This document shows, in pieces, positions 20,253 through 30,364 of a stretch of 64,000 nt of DNA. The DNA lies in contig CAWBIK010000005.1 of NCBI GenBank assembly GCA_963788965.1, positions 1,984,001-2,048,000 on the forward strand. Reading direction: 5' to 3'. Within the stretch, counting starts at the first letter, position 1, and every line of letters begins with the position of its first letter. Below the pieces are notes generated by a model, which did not search any database, had not been told where the DNA came from, and worked only from the letters and a program-made list of their open reading frames with translations. The translations under genes and the position numbers were made by a program. This DNA comes from QHXQ01 sp963788965. GTDB lineage: Bacteria > Acidobacteriota > Blastocatellia > Pyrinomonadales > Pyrinomonadaceae.

Positions 20253-21392
20253 ATGATTGCAACTAGATTATTCATCTTAATGATCATGTGTGGGGCGGCG
20301 ACGCTTGTATGCGCGGCCGGCGGCAAGGGGGCATCCGGGGTGAAGAAAGAGAACTTCGGGCGAACGACCGACGGGCAGAACGTCGAACTCTATACGTTGA
20401 CCAACCGGCGCGGCGCGGAAGTTAAAGTGATGACCTACGGCGCAACCGTCGTTACGCTCAAAGTGCCGGATCGTGACGGCAAAATGGGCGACGTGGTGCT
20501 TGGCTTCGACCGCCTCGAAGATTACTTGAAGGATACGCATTACTTCGGCGCTATCGTCGGGCGTTACGGCAATCGCATCGCTAAAGGTCGCTTCACGCTC
20601 GACGGCGTCGAGTATAAGTTGGCGGTCAACAACGGCGAGAACCATCTGCACGGCGGCATCAAAGGCTTCGATAAAGTCGTCTGGCAAGCGCGCCCGCGCC
20701 AGTTGCGCAGCGGCGCGGCCGTCGTCCTCACTTACTTGAGCCGCGACGGCGAAGAAGGCTATCCCGGCAATCTATCAGTGCAGGTCACGTACACGTTGAC
20801 CGAACAGAACGAATTGCGGATCGATTATTTGGCGACGACAGATAAAGCCACGGTTCTTAATCTCACGCATCATTCTTATTTCAACCTCGCGGGGCATGGC
20901 AACGGCAACATTCTCGGCCACCAAATGATGATCAACGCCGCGCGGTTCACCCCGACCGATGCCGGGTCGATCCCGACGGGCGCGTTGCGTAGTGTCAAAG
21001 ATACGCCGTTCGATTTCACCCGCGCCACGTCCATCGGCGCGCGCATCAACGAGGACGACGAGCAGTTGACGTTCGGCAACGGCTACGATCACAACTTCGT
21101 CTTGAACGGCCGCATGGGCGCGCTGCGATTGGCGGCGCGCGTCTCCGAGCCGACCAGCGGGCGCGTGATGGAAGTGTTGACGACCGAACCCGGCGTGCAG
21201 TTTTACGCGGGCAACTACTTGGACGATAGCGTCACAGGCAAAGAGGGCAAGGGCTACACGCGCCGCACGGGCTTCTGCCTTGAGACACAACATTACCCAG
21301 ACGCGCCGAACCATCCGAAGTTTCCTTCGACGGTGTTGCGGCCGGGCGGGCGTTATCGCACGACCACGGTTTATAAATTTTCCGCGCGTTGA
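20253..21392 (+). CDS. galM: Aldose 1-epimerase (mutarotase), exported
   Basis: Interconverts alpha and beta anomers of galactose or related aldoses. 379 residues. The start at 20253 gives a clear signal sequence (IATRLFILMIMCGAATLVCA), so the enzyme likely acts in the periplasm. Catalytic landmarks are VGRYGNRIAKGRF (about residues 108-120), NHLHGGIKGFDKVVW (near 133), LTHHSYFNLAGHGNGNILGH (catalytic His) and the C-terminal FCLETQHYPDAPNHP containing the catalytic Glu. A cytoplasmic alternative start exists at 20196, but the signal peptide favours 20253. Overlaps no neighbour; galT starts 20 bases downstream. Confidence 0.9.
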   Translation: MIATRLFILMIMCGAATLVCAAGGKGASGVKKENFGRTTDGQNVELYTLTNRRGAEVKVMTYGATVVTLKVPDRDGKMGDVVLGFDRLEDYLKDTHYFGAIVGRYGNRIAKGRFTLDGVEYKLAVNNGENHLHGGIKGFDKVVWQARPRQLRSGAAVVLTYLSRDGEEGYPGNLSVQVTYTLTEQNELRIDYLATTDKATVLNLTHHSYFNLAGHGNGNILGHQMMINAARFTPTDAGSIPTGALRSVKDTPFDFTRATSIGARINEDDEQLTFGNGYDHNFVLNGRMGALRLAARVSEPTSGRVMEVLTTEPGVQFYAGNYLDDSVTGKEGKGYTRRTGFCLETQHYPDAPNHPKFPSTVLRPGGRYRTTTVYKFSAR

Positions 21393-21412
21393 TAACGAGC
21401 AAGGTGGCAACA

Positions 21413-22449
21413 ATGGTGTGGGAAGAGAGATGGCATCCGCTGCGTGAAGAATGGGTGATCGTGGCGGCGCATAGGCAGAACCGCCCGTGGAGCGGCGGCA
21501 CGGTCGAGCACGCCGAAGAAGCCGAACCGGCTTACGTCGCCGACTGTTATCTTTGTCCCGGCAACGTGCGCGTCGGCGGCGCGCGCAATCCTGAGTACAC
21601 AGGCACGTTCGTCTTCGATAACGATCATCCGTCGGTCAGTCTCGATGCGCCGACGGATTTACCGGAGCCGGCCGGGATTTATCGCAACCAACCGGCAGCG
21701 GGGATCGCGCGCGTCGTCTGCTATAGCCCGCAACATAACCTGACGCTCGCGGAGGTCGAACCGGCAGAGGTCGAAAACCTGTTGCGCGTGTGGCAAGCAC
21801 AATATCTCGATCTCGGCGGCGCGCAGAGATCAAGCATGTGCTTGTCTTCGAGAACAAGGGCAAGGCGGTCGGCGTCTCGAACCCGCACCCGCATTGTCAG
21901 ATTTACGCGACCAACTTCGTCTTCAAACATATCGAGACGGAGGCGCGCGTCTCGCAAAGTTATCTATCAGAGACGGGCCGGCCGCTGTTTCAAGACATAC
22001 TTGCTGCCGAACATGCAGACGGTCGCCGCATCATCTGCGAGAACGAAACGGCCATCGCGTTTCTGCCTTACTTCGCGCGCTACGCTTATGAAGTTTTCGT
22101 CGCGCCGAAACGAACGCACCCAAGCCTCGCCGCCTTGTCAGACGTTGAGTTGCGCGACTTCGCCGCCGTCTTGCAACAGGTGCTGATCAAGTTCGATAAC
22201 CTGTGGCAGATACCGTTCCCTTATGTCATGCCGTTGCATCAAGCGCCGACCGATGGCGGCGACTACAGCGGCTTTCATTTTCACATCGAGTTTCACCCGC
22301 CGCTGCGGCGACCGAACCTGTTGAAGTATCTGGCGGGGCCGGAGATCGGCGGCGGCAACTTCTTGAGCGACACTGCCCCCGAAGAGAAGGCGGCCGAATT
22401 GCGCGCCGCCGCCGACGTGCATTACAAGCGAGCCAACGCCGCGCGTTGA
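21413..22449 (+). CDS. galT: Galactose-1-phosphate uridylyltransferase, one frameshift
   Basis: Moves UMP from UDP-glucose to galactose 1-phosphate. ATG at 21413 gives VWEERWHPLREEWVIVAAHR, the usual N-terminus; CYLCPGN (about residue 45) is the zinc-site pair. After the shift come EIKHVLVFENKGKAVGVSNP and the histidine-triad active site HPHCQIYA. Further on are the FARYAYEVFVAPKR and PYVMPLHQAP segments and the FHIEFHPPLRR zinc/active region. One base is missing near 21825, in a segment reading G-G-A-(Q/H)-E-I-K; the frame then continues to the stop, about 345 residues. Completes the Leloir set with the kinase, galE and galM. Confidence 0.9.
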
Positions 22450-22524
22450 TGGTCGCCGCGCCTTGGCCGCAGGCGGCGCGCAAGTGTAGGCTTCGCCGTA
22501 ACCTTTCAGACTGAGGAGAAGGAC

Positions 22525-23535
22525 ATGACTCTCACGCAACGGATCGTGCTCGCACTTGCTGCTTGCTGCTTGCTGCTCGTCGCGGCCTGCACGCAACAAC
22601 CGGGCGGCAGTGGTGGTAATAGCAGCAGTGTCAGCAGTGGCGGCAGCGGCGGCGGTGGCCCGAAGAAGTTGGCCTTCGTTACCAACAACGCTTCGGACTT
22701 CTGGACCATCGCGCGCAAGGGCACTGAGAAGGCCGACGCCGAGTTGCCGGACGTGACGGTCGAGTTTCGCATCCCGGCCGAAGGCACGGCCGCCGATCAG
22801 AAACGCATCGTGGACGACTTGTTAGCGAAGGGCATCGACGGCATCGCCATCAGCCCGGTCGATCCCGACAACCAGACGCAACTCATCAACGACGTGGCGC
22901 GGCAAACGCTCGTCTTCACGCAGGACAGCGACGCGCCGCAGAGCGAGCGCGCCTGCTACGTAGGCACGGACAACGTGGCCGCCGGGCGGCAAGCCGGTGC
23001 GTTGATCAAAGAGGCTTTGCCACAGGGCGGCAAGATCATGATCTTCGTCGGCAAGACCGACGCGCGCAACGCGCATGAGCGGTTGCAAGGCATCAAAGAG
23101 GCGCTGCAAGGCTCGCAGGTCGAAATCCTCGACGTGCGGACCGATGACACAGACCGTGTGCGCGCCAAGGCGAACGTCGCCGATACGCTCGTCAAGTATC
23201 AAGACATCGCCGGGTTGGTCGGCTTGTGGAGCTATAATGGGCCGGCGATTCTCAACGCGGTCAAGGACGCAGGCAAGACAGGGCAAGTCAAGATCATCAC
23301 CTTCGACGAAGAAGATGAAACGCTTGCGGGCATCAAGTCGGGCGCGATCTACGGCACGGTCGTCCAGCAGCCTTACGAGTTCGGCTATCAGGCGATCAAG
23401 ATGATGGCCCAAGTGCTCGGCGGCGACAAGTCAGGCATCCCGGCCGACAAACGCAAGCTCGTCGAAACGAAGGTCATCAAGAAAGATACCGTCGATGAGT
23501 TCATGACCAAGATCAAAGAACTGCGCGGCCGGTAA
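22525..23535 (+). CDS. Sugar-binding lipoprotein of ABC importer (RbsB type)
   Basis: 336 residues. Lipoprotein signal: LALAACCLLLVAAC with the lipobox cysteine near residue 22, then a Gly/Ser linker (about 25-48), so the protein is anchored in the periplasm. The periplasmic binding protein 1 fold starts at KKLAFVTNNASDFWTIARKG and shows DGIAISPVDPDN, CYVGTDNVAAGRQAG and KIITFDEEDETLAGI, all typical of ribose/galactose receptors. GGAG lies a few bases before the ATG. The ATPase follows 17 bases downstream; the permease is at 15709. Confidence 0.9.
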   Translation: MTLTQRIVLALAACCLLLVAACTQQPGGSGGNSSSVSSGGSGGGGPKKLAFVTNNASDFWTIARKGTEKADAELPDVTVEFRIPAEGTAADQKRIVDDLLAKGIDGIAISPVDPDNQTQLINDVARQTLVFTQDSDAPQSERACYVGTDNVAAGRQAGALIKEALPQGGKIMIFVGKTDARNAHERLQGIKEALQGSQVEILDVRTDDTDRVRAKANVADTLVKYQDIAGLVGLWSYNGPAILNAVKDAGKTGQVKIITFDEEDETLAGIKSGAIYGTVVQQPYEFGYQAIKMMAQVLGGDKSGIPADKRKLVETKVIKKDTVDEFMTKIKELRGR

Positions 23536-23552
23536 CGAATAGTAGGCACATC

Positions 23553-25091
23553 ATGGCCCCTCCGATCCTGCAAATGCGGCGGATTGATAAACGCTTTCCG
23601 GGCGTGCATGCGCTCAAAGGCGTTGACCTTGAGATGAGCGCGGGCGAGGTCGTCGCGCTGTTAGGCGAGAACGGCGCGGGCAAGTCCACGATGATGAAGG
23701 TCTTGGGCGGCGTGCATCAACCGGACAGCGGCGAGGTCCTGATCGACGGTACGCCGGTCGTCATCAACAGCGTCGCCGACGCCACCCGCTATGGCATCGC
23801 GTTCATTCATCAAGAACTGAACGTCCTCGATAACTTGGACGTGGCGGCGAACATCTTTCTCGGCCGCGAGCCGGTGTACGGCGGCCCGCTCCGGTTGGTT
23901 GACAGCCGCAAGATGCGCGTCGATGCGGCGCAACATCTCAAACGGCTCGGCCTCGACATCGCGCCCGACACGCCGCTCGACAAGCTCTCCATCGCGCAGC
24001 AACAGATGGTCGAGATCGCCAAAGCCCTGTCGCTCAACGCGCGCATGCTGATCATGGACGAGCCGACTTCGAGCCTGACGCTGACGGAGACTGAGCGCCT
24101 GCTCGAAGTAGTCAAAGATTTGCGCGCGCACGGCGTCGGCATCATCTACATCTCGCATCGTCTGGGCGAGGTCGAGGAGATCGCCGACCGCGCGGTCGTC
24201 ATGCGCGACGGCGCGAACGCGGGCAGCCTTGCGCGCGCGGAGATCAATCACGACAACATGGTGCGGTTGATGGTCGGGCGCGACATCGACGCTTTCTATC
24301 AACACCCGACGGGCGACAAAAGCCCGCGCTATTTCGAGGTCGAAAGCTTGCGCACGGCGCGTTACCCGGACAAGCAGATCTCGTTCGACGTGGGCAAGGG
24401 CGAGATACTCGGCGTGGCGGGCCTCGTCGGCGCGGGACGCAGCGAGATGGCGCAGGCCGTCTTCGGCGTGGACGCGGCGGTCGAAGATAAACTGCGCTTG
24501 AACGGGCAACCGTTAGACATCGACTCGCCGCGTGACGCCATCAAACACGGTATCTATCTCGTGCCGGAAGATCGCCGCAACAGCGGGTTGATCACCGACA
24601 TCTCGATCCGCGAGAACATCACGCTGCCCGCGTTGAATCGTTACGCGACGGCCGGCCTCATCTCGTTTGACAGGGAACGCGTGAACGCGCAGGAGATGAG
24701 CAAGCGTTTGAATGTCAAAGCGCCGTCGGTGGAAGTTAAGGCGGCGAATTTGAGCGGCGGCAACCAGCAGAAGGTCGTGCTGGCGAAGTGGCTCGCGCTC
24801 GATCCGAAGGTCATGATCTTTGACGAGCCGACGCGCGGCATCGACGTAGGCGCGAAGGCCGAGATTTACGAACTGATGCGTAAGCTCGCGGAGTCAGGCG
24901 TGGCGATCATCATGATCAGCAGCGACATGGAAGAGGTCTTGCACATCAGTGATCGCGTGGCCGTTATGCACGAAGGGCGGGTGACAGGCGTGCTTGAGCG
25001 CGCCCAATGCACGGAGGAGAACATCATGCGCCTCGCGGTCGGCGGCCGAGGCGGCGACCGCGAGGCGGCGACCACAGCGGCAGCGCCATAA
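23553..25091 (+). CDS. Sugar ABC transporter ATP-binding protein (RbsA type)
   Basis: 512 residues with two nucleotide-binding domains, as in RbsA/MglA. First domain: Walker A GENGAGKSTMMKVLGG (about residues 37-52), Q-loop FIHQELNVLDN, signature KLSIAQQQMVEIAKAL, Walker B LIMDEPTSSLT. Second domain: degenerate Walker A GLVGAGRSEMAQAVFG (near 290), LVPEDRRNSGLITD, signature NLSGGNQQKVVLAKWL, Walker B MIFDEPTRGIDVGAK. Intact, in contrast to the frameshifted homologue at 37315. Works with the binding protein upstream and the permease at 15709. Confidence 0.92.
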   Translation: MAPPILQMRRIDKRFPGVHALKGVDLEMSAGEVVALLGENGAGKSTMMKVLGGVHQPDSGEVLIDGTPVVINSVADATRYGIAFIHQELNVLDNLDVAANIFLGREPVYGGPLRLVDSRKMRVDAAQHLKRLGLDIAPDTPLDKLSIAQQQMVEIAKALSLNARMLIMDEPTSSLTLTETERLLEVVKDLRAHGVGIIYISHRLGEVEEIADRAVVMRDGANAGSLARAEINHDNMVRLMVGRDIDAFYQHPTGDKSPRYFEVESLRTARYPDKQISFDVGKGEILGVAGLVGAGRSEMAQAVFGVDAAVEDKLRLNGQPLDIDSPRDAIKHGIYLVPEDRRNSGLITDISIRENITLPALNRYATAGLISFDRERVNAQEMSKRLNVKAPSVEVKAANLSGGNQQKVVLAKWLALDPKVMIFDEPTRGIDVGAKAEIYELMRKLAESGVAIIMISSDMEEVLHISDRVAVMHEGRVTGVLERAQCTEENIMRLAVGGRGGDREAATTAAAP

Positions 25092-25123
25092 TTAACGTGC
25101 GGCATGAAGACAAACAGCAGCCG

Positions 25124-26162
25124 ATGAACGACCCGATGTCGTCCGAGACGCAGAAACCTGTGCGGATTAAAGACGTGGCCAACGCGGCGGGCGTCTCGAC
25201 GGCGACCGTCTCGCACGTCATCAACAAGACGAAGTACGTGACCGACGAGACGCGCGCGAAGGTCTTGCGCGCCATCGAGCATTGCAACTACTACCCGAAC
25301 GTACACGCGCGCACGCTTGCCTCAGGGCGCAGCAACATCATCGGCTTGCTCGTGTCGGACATCTCGAACCCCTTCTTTCCCGAACTGGTCAAGAGCGTCG
25401 AGGCGGCCGCTTTCGAGAAGGGCTACAACGTCATTCTGGTCAATACGAACTACGACGCCAAGCGCGCCGCCGATTACGTGCGCCGGTTGATCGAGTTGAA
25501 GGTGGCGGGCGTCGCGTTGATGACTTCGGAGCTTGACCCGGCCTTGATCGATGAACTGGCGCGCAAGCGTGTCGCCGTCGTCTTTCACAACCTCGGCACG
25601 GCCGGCGAGCGCATGAGCAACGTGCTCGTCGATTACACCGTCGGCATCGAAGAGGGCGTGCGTCATCTTGTCTCGCTTGGGCACAGGCGCATCGTCCATA
25701 TCGCGGGACCGACACGCTTTCGCTCGGCCATCATCCGCCGCGAAGCGTTCATCAACTCGATGGCGCGCTACGCGGGCGACGCGCAACCAAAAATTTACGA
25801 GGGCGATTTCAGGTTCGACGGCGGGCGACACTGCGCGAGCGAAATCCTCGCCGGCCCGGAGCGACCGACCGCAGTGATGAGCGCCAACGACATGATGGCC
25901 TTCGGCGCGATGCAGGAATTTCGGGCCGCCGGTTTGTCGATCCCGAAAGACATCTCTATCATCGGCTTCGACGACATAGCCTTCGCGGCCTTTGGCCGAT
26001 CCGCCGTTGACGACGATCTGCTCGCCGCGTTTGGAGATTGGCCGCCGGGCGATTGAAGCGTTGATGGCCACCATCGAGCGGCCTGGTCAAACCGGCGTCG
26101 AAGTGCGTATCCCGACTTATCTCATCACGCGCAGTTCGACCGCGCCGCCGCATAGCGAGTAA
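25124..26162 (+). CDS. LacI-family transcriptional repressor, one frameshift
   Basis: About 346 residues. N-terminal helix-turn-helix RIKDVANAAGVSTATVSHVI plus hinge helix ARTLASGRSN, then a sugar-binding effector domain (IIGLLVSDISNPFFPELV, GVRHLVSLGHRRIVHIAGP, SIIGFDDIAFAAL). The frame breaks at 25987-25990: gcc, one extra t, ttg restores A-A-L-A-D-P-P-L-T-T, the conserved end of the family, and the protein runs to 26162. Located between the galactose transporter and the MFS/rhamnose genes. It is the only regulator gene in the saccharolytic part of the window, so it is the obvious candidate for the operator-like sites at 15605, 26403 and 43216. Confidence 0.9.
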
Positions 26163-26492
26163 TAAGTTAGTAGTTTGACCCGACCGTCAGGCTGGCAAGT
26201 GGCTCTGATATAGACCGCAAGATCGTTACGCCCGATTCTGCTCCGTGGGCGCGAAAAGAAGGGTAGGCAAGCGCCGCCCAAAGGAGTAGAATCTACTTCC
26301 CCACAGAGGCATCGCGTCCGGTAGTAACTGCTTAAGGCATCGGCACAGGTAGGTTGACTGTGTGTGTCGAACACAAGCGGGCCAGTATTTGTCCCGGCCT
26401 GTTTAGTTAACCGCTTGACTAAGCGCGGGACGCACAAATGGGTCGGCGGGTTGATGATTCAAGCGAGTCGTTGAAGGGAGCAAAAGCGCCTT
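26163..26492. other. Intergenic region upstream of the MFS gene
   Basis: 330 bases without a supported gene. A reverse-strand reading frame of about 100 codons is present but has no family features and mirrors non-coding sequence. The notable element is the operator-like palindrome at 26403-26422, about 70 bases before the MFS start. Confidence 0.5.
26403..26422. promoter_or_regulatory. LacI-type operator-like palindrome 2
   Basis: TTAGTTAACCGCTTGACTAA: 16 of 20 positions are symmetric about a central CG, the layout of LacI-family operators (half-sites TTAGTnAA and TTnACTAA). It shares the 11-base core AGTTAACCGCT with the site at 43216. Position is right for control of the MFS gene and perhaps the rhamnose operon behind it. 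Confidence 0.5.
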
Positions 26493-27911
26493 ATGCCGTC
26501 ATCGAACGAACCGCGTCGCGGGCACTCCATCGCCGACGCGATTCATGCCACGACCGAGCCGATCTCGCTCGCCGAGCAAGAAGGCGATCAGTCAACGAGC
26601 GCGAGTGCGACCGGCGCGGCCATCGCGGCGGGCGCGGCACACATCAGCGGGCGCATGGGGCGACAACGTTGGGTCATCTGCGGGCTGCTGTTCTTCGCCA
26701 CCACCGTCAACTATATCGACCGGCTCGTCTTCGGCATCCTCGCGCCGGAGATGACCAAAATCTTTCACTGGCAACCGAGCGACTACACAGACATCGTGTT
26801 CTGGTTCGAGGTTGCTTACGCCATCGGCTTAGTGAGCGCGGGCCGCATTCTCGATAAAGTGGGCACGCGCATCGGCTATGCGGCGGCGCTCGTCTTTTGG
26901 AGTCTGGCTTCGATCCTGCATGCCGCGATGGGCAGCATCGCCGGTTTCAGCGTCGCGCGCTTCCTGTTGGGCCTCGGCGAGTCGGGCAACTTCCCGGCCG
27001 CGATCAAGACGGTCGCCGAGTGGTTTCCGAAGAAGGAGCGGGCGCTCGCCACCGGCATCTTCAACGCCGGCTCGAACGTCGGGGCTATCGGCGCGCCGCT
27101 CGCCGTGCCGTGGATTTACGGCCACCTCGGTTGGCAGTGGGCGTTCATCGTAACGGGCGCTATCGGCCTGATTTGGATCTTCTTCTGGTTCGCGTTCTAT
27201 CACGTGCCGGAGAAACACCCGCGCATCACTAAAGAGGAGTTGGCTTACATCCAGAGCGACCCGCCCGATCCGATCATGAAGATCGCGTGGAGCAAACTGT
27301 TGCCGCACCGGCAGACGTGGGCGTTCGTCATCGCCAAGTTTCTGACCGACTCGATCTGGCGCTGGTATCTATACCTGCTGCCGCTGTTCTTTAGTCAGAC
27401 GTTCAAACTCGACATCAAAAACTTCGGCCCGCCGTTCGTCGTCATCTACGTGCTCGCGGACATCGGGAGCATCGGCGGCGGTTGGCTCTCGTCGCGTCTG
27501 ATCAAGGGCGGGCACTCGGTCAACTTCGGCCGCAAGGTGGCGCTACTGGTCTGCGCGCTCTGCGTCGTGCCGGTCGTGTTCGTGACGCAGATGTCGAACA
27601 TGTGGTTTGCGGTGCTGCTGGTCGGGCTGGCGGCGGCCGCGCATCAAGGCTGGTCGGCCAATCTGTTCACCACCGCGTCCGATATGTTTCCCCGGCAAGC
27701 GGTCGGCTCGGTGGTGGGCTTGGGCGGCATGGCGGGCGCGCTCGGCGCGATGCTGATTCTGAAGATCACGGGCTACATACTGAGCCACACCGGCAGTTAT
27801 ACGCTGCTCTTTGTCGCGGCCGGTTCGGCTTACCTGCTGTCGCTCTTGATCATTCACGTACTCGTGCCGCGCCTTGAACCGGCCCGCATCGAGGCTTCAG
27901 GGACGGCATGA
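26493..27911 (+). CDS. MFS transporter, hexuronate/organic-anion (ExuT) type
   Basis: 472 residues with about 12 membrane helices after a 60-residue hydrophilic N-terminus. Family features are NYIDRLVFGILAPEMTK in helix 1 (about residue 71) and GRILDKVGTRIGY in the 2-3 loop. The motif FLLGLGESGNFPAAIKTVAEWFPKKERALATGIFNAGSNVG (read in shorter blocks near 155-195) is characteristic of the anion:cation symporter branch. That branch includes ExuT for galacturonate and glucuronate. In this pectin-like context, uptake of galacturonate or a short uronide is the best guess. Intact. Confidence 0.85.
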   Translation: MPSSNEPRRGHSIADAIHATTEPISLAEQEGDQSTSASATGAAIAAGAAHISGRMGRQRWVICGLLFFATTVNYIDRLVFGILAPEMTKIFHWQPSDYTDIVFWFEVAYAIGLVSAGRILDKVGTRIGYAAALVFWSLASILHAAMGSIAGFSVARFLLGLGESGNFPAAIKTVAEWFPKKERALATGIFNAGSNVGAIGAPLAVPWIYGHLGWQWAFIVTGAIGLIWIFFWFAFYHVPEKHPRITKEELAYIQSDPPDPIMKIAWSKLLPHRQTWAFVIAKFLTDSIWRWYLYLLPLFFSQTFKLDIKNFGPPFVVIYVLADIGSIGGGWLSSRLIKGGHSVNFGRKVALLVCALCVVPVVFVTQMSNMWFAVLLVGLAAAAHQGWSANLFTTASDMFPRQAVGSVVGLGGMAGALGAMLILKITGYILSHTGSYTLLFVAAGSAYLLSLLIIHVLVPRLEPARIEASGTA

Positions 27912-28015
27912 GGCACGCGCGGCCCGACGGTTGGGCACAAGTCGGGCCGATTGTGTGGACCATTAATAATTTGTTATCGCGGGATGAATAAATTGGCATC
28001 CCCATTGGAGGGCGC

Positions 28016-30223
28016 ATGAGCAAACAACGCGAACAACAAGCTTACAAGTATGTGAAGTATCTCTGGCAGGACGAGGTGGCCGACAGGCTGGCGGGCGTGG
28101 ACCGTCTGGTCTATCGCTCGAACAAACTCGGCGAAGATTTGACGTTGACGAACACGGGCGGCGGCAACACTTCGTCGAAGTTGACGGAGACTGACCCGCT
28201 GACACAGGAGCCGGTCGAAGTCTTATGGGTCAAAGGGTCGGGCGGCGACTTGCGCACGGCCAAACGCGACGGCTTCGCCTCGTTCTATCTCGACAAGATA
28301 CGGGCGATGAAGCCGATCTATCTGAACCACCCTGAGCGCGGGCCGAAGACCGAGATCGAAGACGCGATGTATCCGATGTATAGCCATTGCGTCTTCAATC
28401 TGAACCCGCGCGCCGGTTCGATTGACACGCCGCTGCACACGCTCGTCCCTTACAAGCACGTCGATCACCTGCACCCGAACGCGGTCATCGCGGTCGCCGC
28501 GTCGGTCAATCAGGAGAAACTCTGCAAGGAGATTTACGGCGACGAGGTGATCTATATCCCGTGGCAGCGGCCCGGCTTCGACATCGGCTTGAAGATCGAA
28601 GCAGTTGATCAAAGAGAACCCGCAGGCCAAAGGCATCCTGCTCGGCCATCACGGCATGAGTTCGTGGAACAACGACGACAAGACCTGCTACGAAACGGCG
28701 CTTGAGATCATCGACCGCGCCGCGCGCTACATCGAAGAACACGACAAGGGCGAGAAGACTTTCGGCGGGCAGAAGCACGCGCCGCTCGCGGAGGCCGACC
28801 GCCAACGCATCATCGCCGAAGTCATCCCGTTCATCCGCGGGCAGGTTTCGGGCAACAAGCGGTTCGTCGGCACGGTGCAGGACGACGAGCGGATGCTGCG
28901 CTTCGTCAACAGTCACGACGGGCCGCGCCTCGCCGAGCTTGGCACGTCGTGCCCCGACCACTTCCTGCGCACGAAGATCAAGCCACTTTTCGTCGACTGG
29001 GACCCGGCGAGCGGCGACATCGAAGCACTTAAACAGGCCATCGCCGACGGCATCGTGCAATACCGCAAGGACTACGAGGCTTACTACAACAAGCTGCAAG
29101 CACCCGGACTCGCCCGCGATGCGCGACCCGAACCCGACCGTCGTGCTGATTCCCGGCCTCGGCATGATCGCGTGGGGCAAGAACAAGAGCGAGTCGCGCG
29201 TGACCGGCGAGTTCTACAACTGCGCCATCGAAGTGATGCGCGGCGCCGAGGCGATGGACGAGTACGAGGCGATGGATCAGCAGGAGGCATTCGACATCGA
29301 ATACTGGCTGCTCGAAGAAGCCAAGCTCCGCCGCATGCCGCCCGAAAAAGAACTCGACCGCCAGATCGTCGTCATCATCGGCGCGGGCGCTGGCATCGGC
29401 AAGGCGACCGCGCATCGCGTCGTGCAAAGAGGGCGCGCACATCGTCTGCGTTGACCTGCGACGAAGCGTCGGCGAAAGAGACGGCGCAGGAGATCATCGC
29501 GCAGTACGGCCCCGGCATCGGCGTCGCGGGCACAGGCATCAGCAATTGCGGCCCGGCCATCGGTCTTGCCTGCGACATCACCAACCGCGAGAGCGGTCGC
29601 GCAGATGTTCGAAGACGTGATGCTCGCCTACGGCGGCATCGATGCGGTCGTCGTCACCGCCGGCATCTTCGTCCCGCCCGACAAGTCGGGCCGCGTCGAA
29701 GATCGCCAGTGGGCGCTGACCTTCGGCATCAACGTCACGGGCGCATACATCGTCGCCGACGAGGCTTACAAGATTTTCAAGCAAGCAGGGCCTGACGCGG
29801 CAACATCGTGCTCACGACGAGCGCCAACGCAGTCGTCGCGAAGAAGGGCAGCCTCGCTTACGACACGAGCAAGGCGGCGGCGAATCATCTGCGTCCGCGA
29901 GCTGGCGATCGAGATGTCGCCGCTGGTGCGCGTCAACGCCGTCGCGCCCGCGACGGTCGTCAAAGGCAGCACGATGTTCCCGCGCGACCGCGTGATCGCC
30001 AGCTTGACCAAGTACGAGATCGCGTTCAACGAGGACGAGGACACCGAAGACTTGCGCGACAAGCTGGCGACACTTCTACGCCAAACGCTCGCTCACGCAG
30101 ACGCCCATCGAGCCTGACGATCAGGCCGAAGGCATCTTCCTGCTCGTCTCGCAGCGGTTGGCGAAGACCACCGGCCACGTCATCCCCGTTGACGGCGGCT
30201 TGCAGGACGGCTTTATGCGGTGA
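28016..30223 (+). CDS. Bifunctional rhamnulose-1-phosphate aldolase / lactaldehyde dehydrogenase, about eight frameshifts
   Basis: Two-domain enzyme (RhaEW/RhaDE type, about 735 codons). The N-terminal class II aldolase/adducin-like domain (LTLTNTGGGNTSSKL, VDHLHPNAVIAVAAS, GILLGHHGMSSW) splits L-rhamnulose 1-phosphate into DHAP and L-lactaldehyde. The C-terminal short-chain dehydrogenase (VIIGAGAGIGKATAH; YDTSKAAANHLVREL; HVIPVDGGLQDGF) is expected to oxidise lactaldehyde to lactate. Start has GGAGG five bases upstream. Extra bases lie near 28600, 29092, 29423, 29457, 29595, 29893 and 30071, and one is missing near 29803. Every segment between them is colinear with one protein and no part is lost. 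First gene of the rhamnose operon. Confidence 0.88.
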
Positions 30224-30245
30224 CACTTGGCAAAGCATAAACTTA

Positions 30246-30312
30246 ACCACAAAGACACGAAGACACGAACCATAGCCTTGCTTTAATTCTTGTGTCTTCG
30301 TGTCTTTGTGGT
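30246..30312. repeat. 21-bp palindrome of the CACAAAGACACGAAG type
   Basis: Perfect 21-bp pairing between 30246-30266 (accacaaagacacgaagac plus c... read to 30266) and 30292-30312, with a 25-base loop, between the aldolase fusion and rhaI. The 5' arm motif recurs at 61812-61834 after the esterase gene. May act as terminator or processing site inside the operon. Confidence 0.75.
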
Positions 30313-30364
30313 AAGTATGTTCGCGGCAAACGGTGCGAATCAAAACTTCGGAGGTGTCGTTATC

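Noticed and set aside
26117..26437. Minus-strand frame of 106 codons before the MFS gene
   Set aside because: It overlaps the LacI end and the operator-like palindrome and has no recognisable domain or ribosome binding site.
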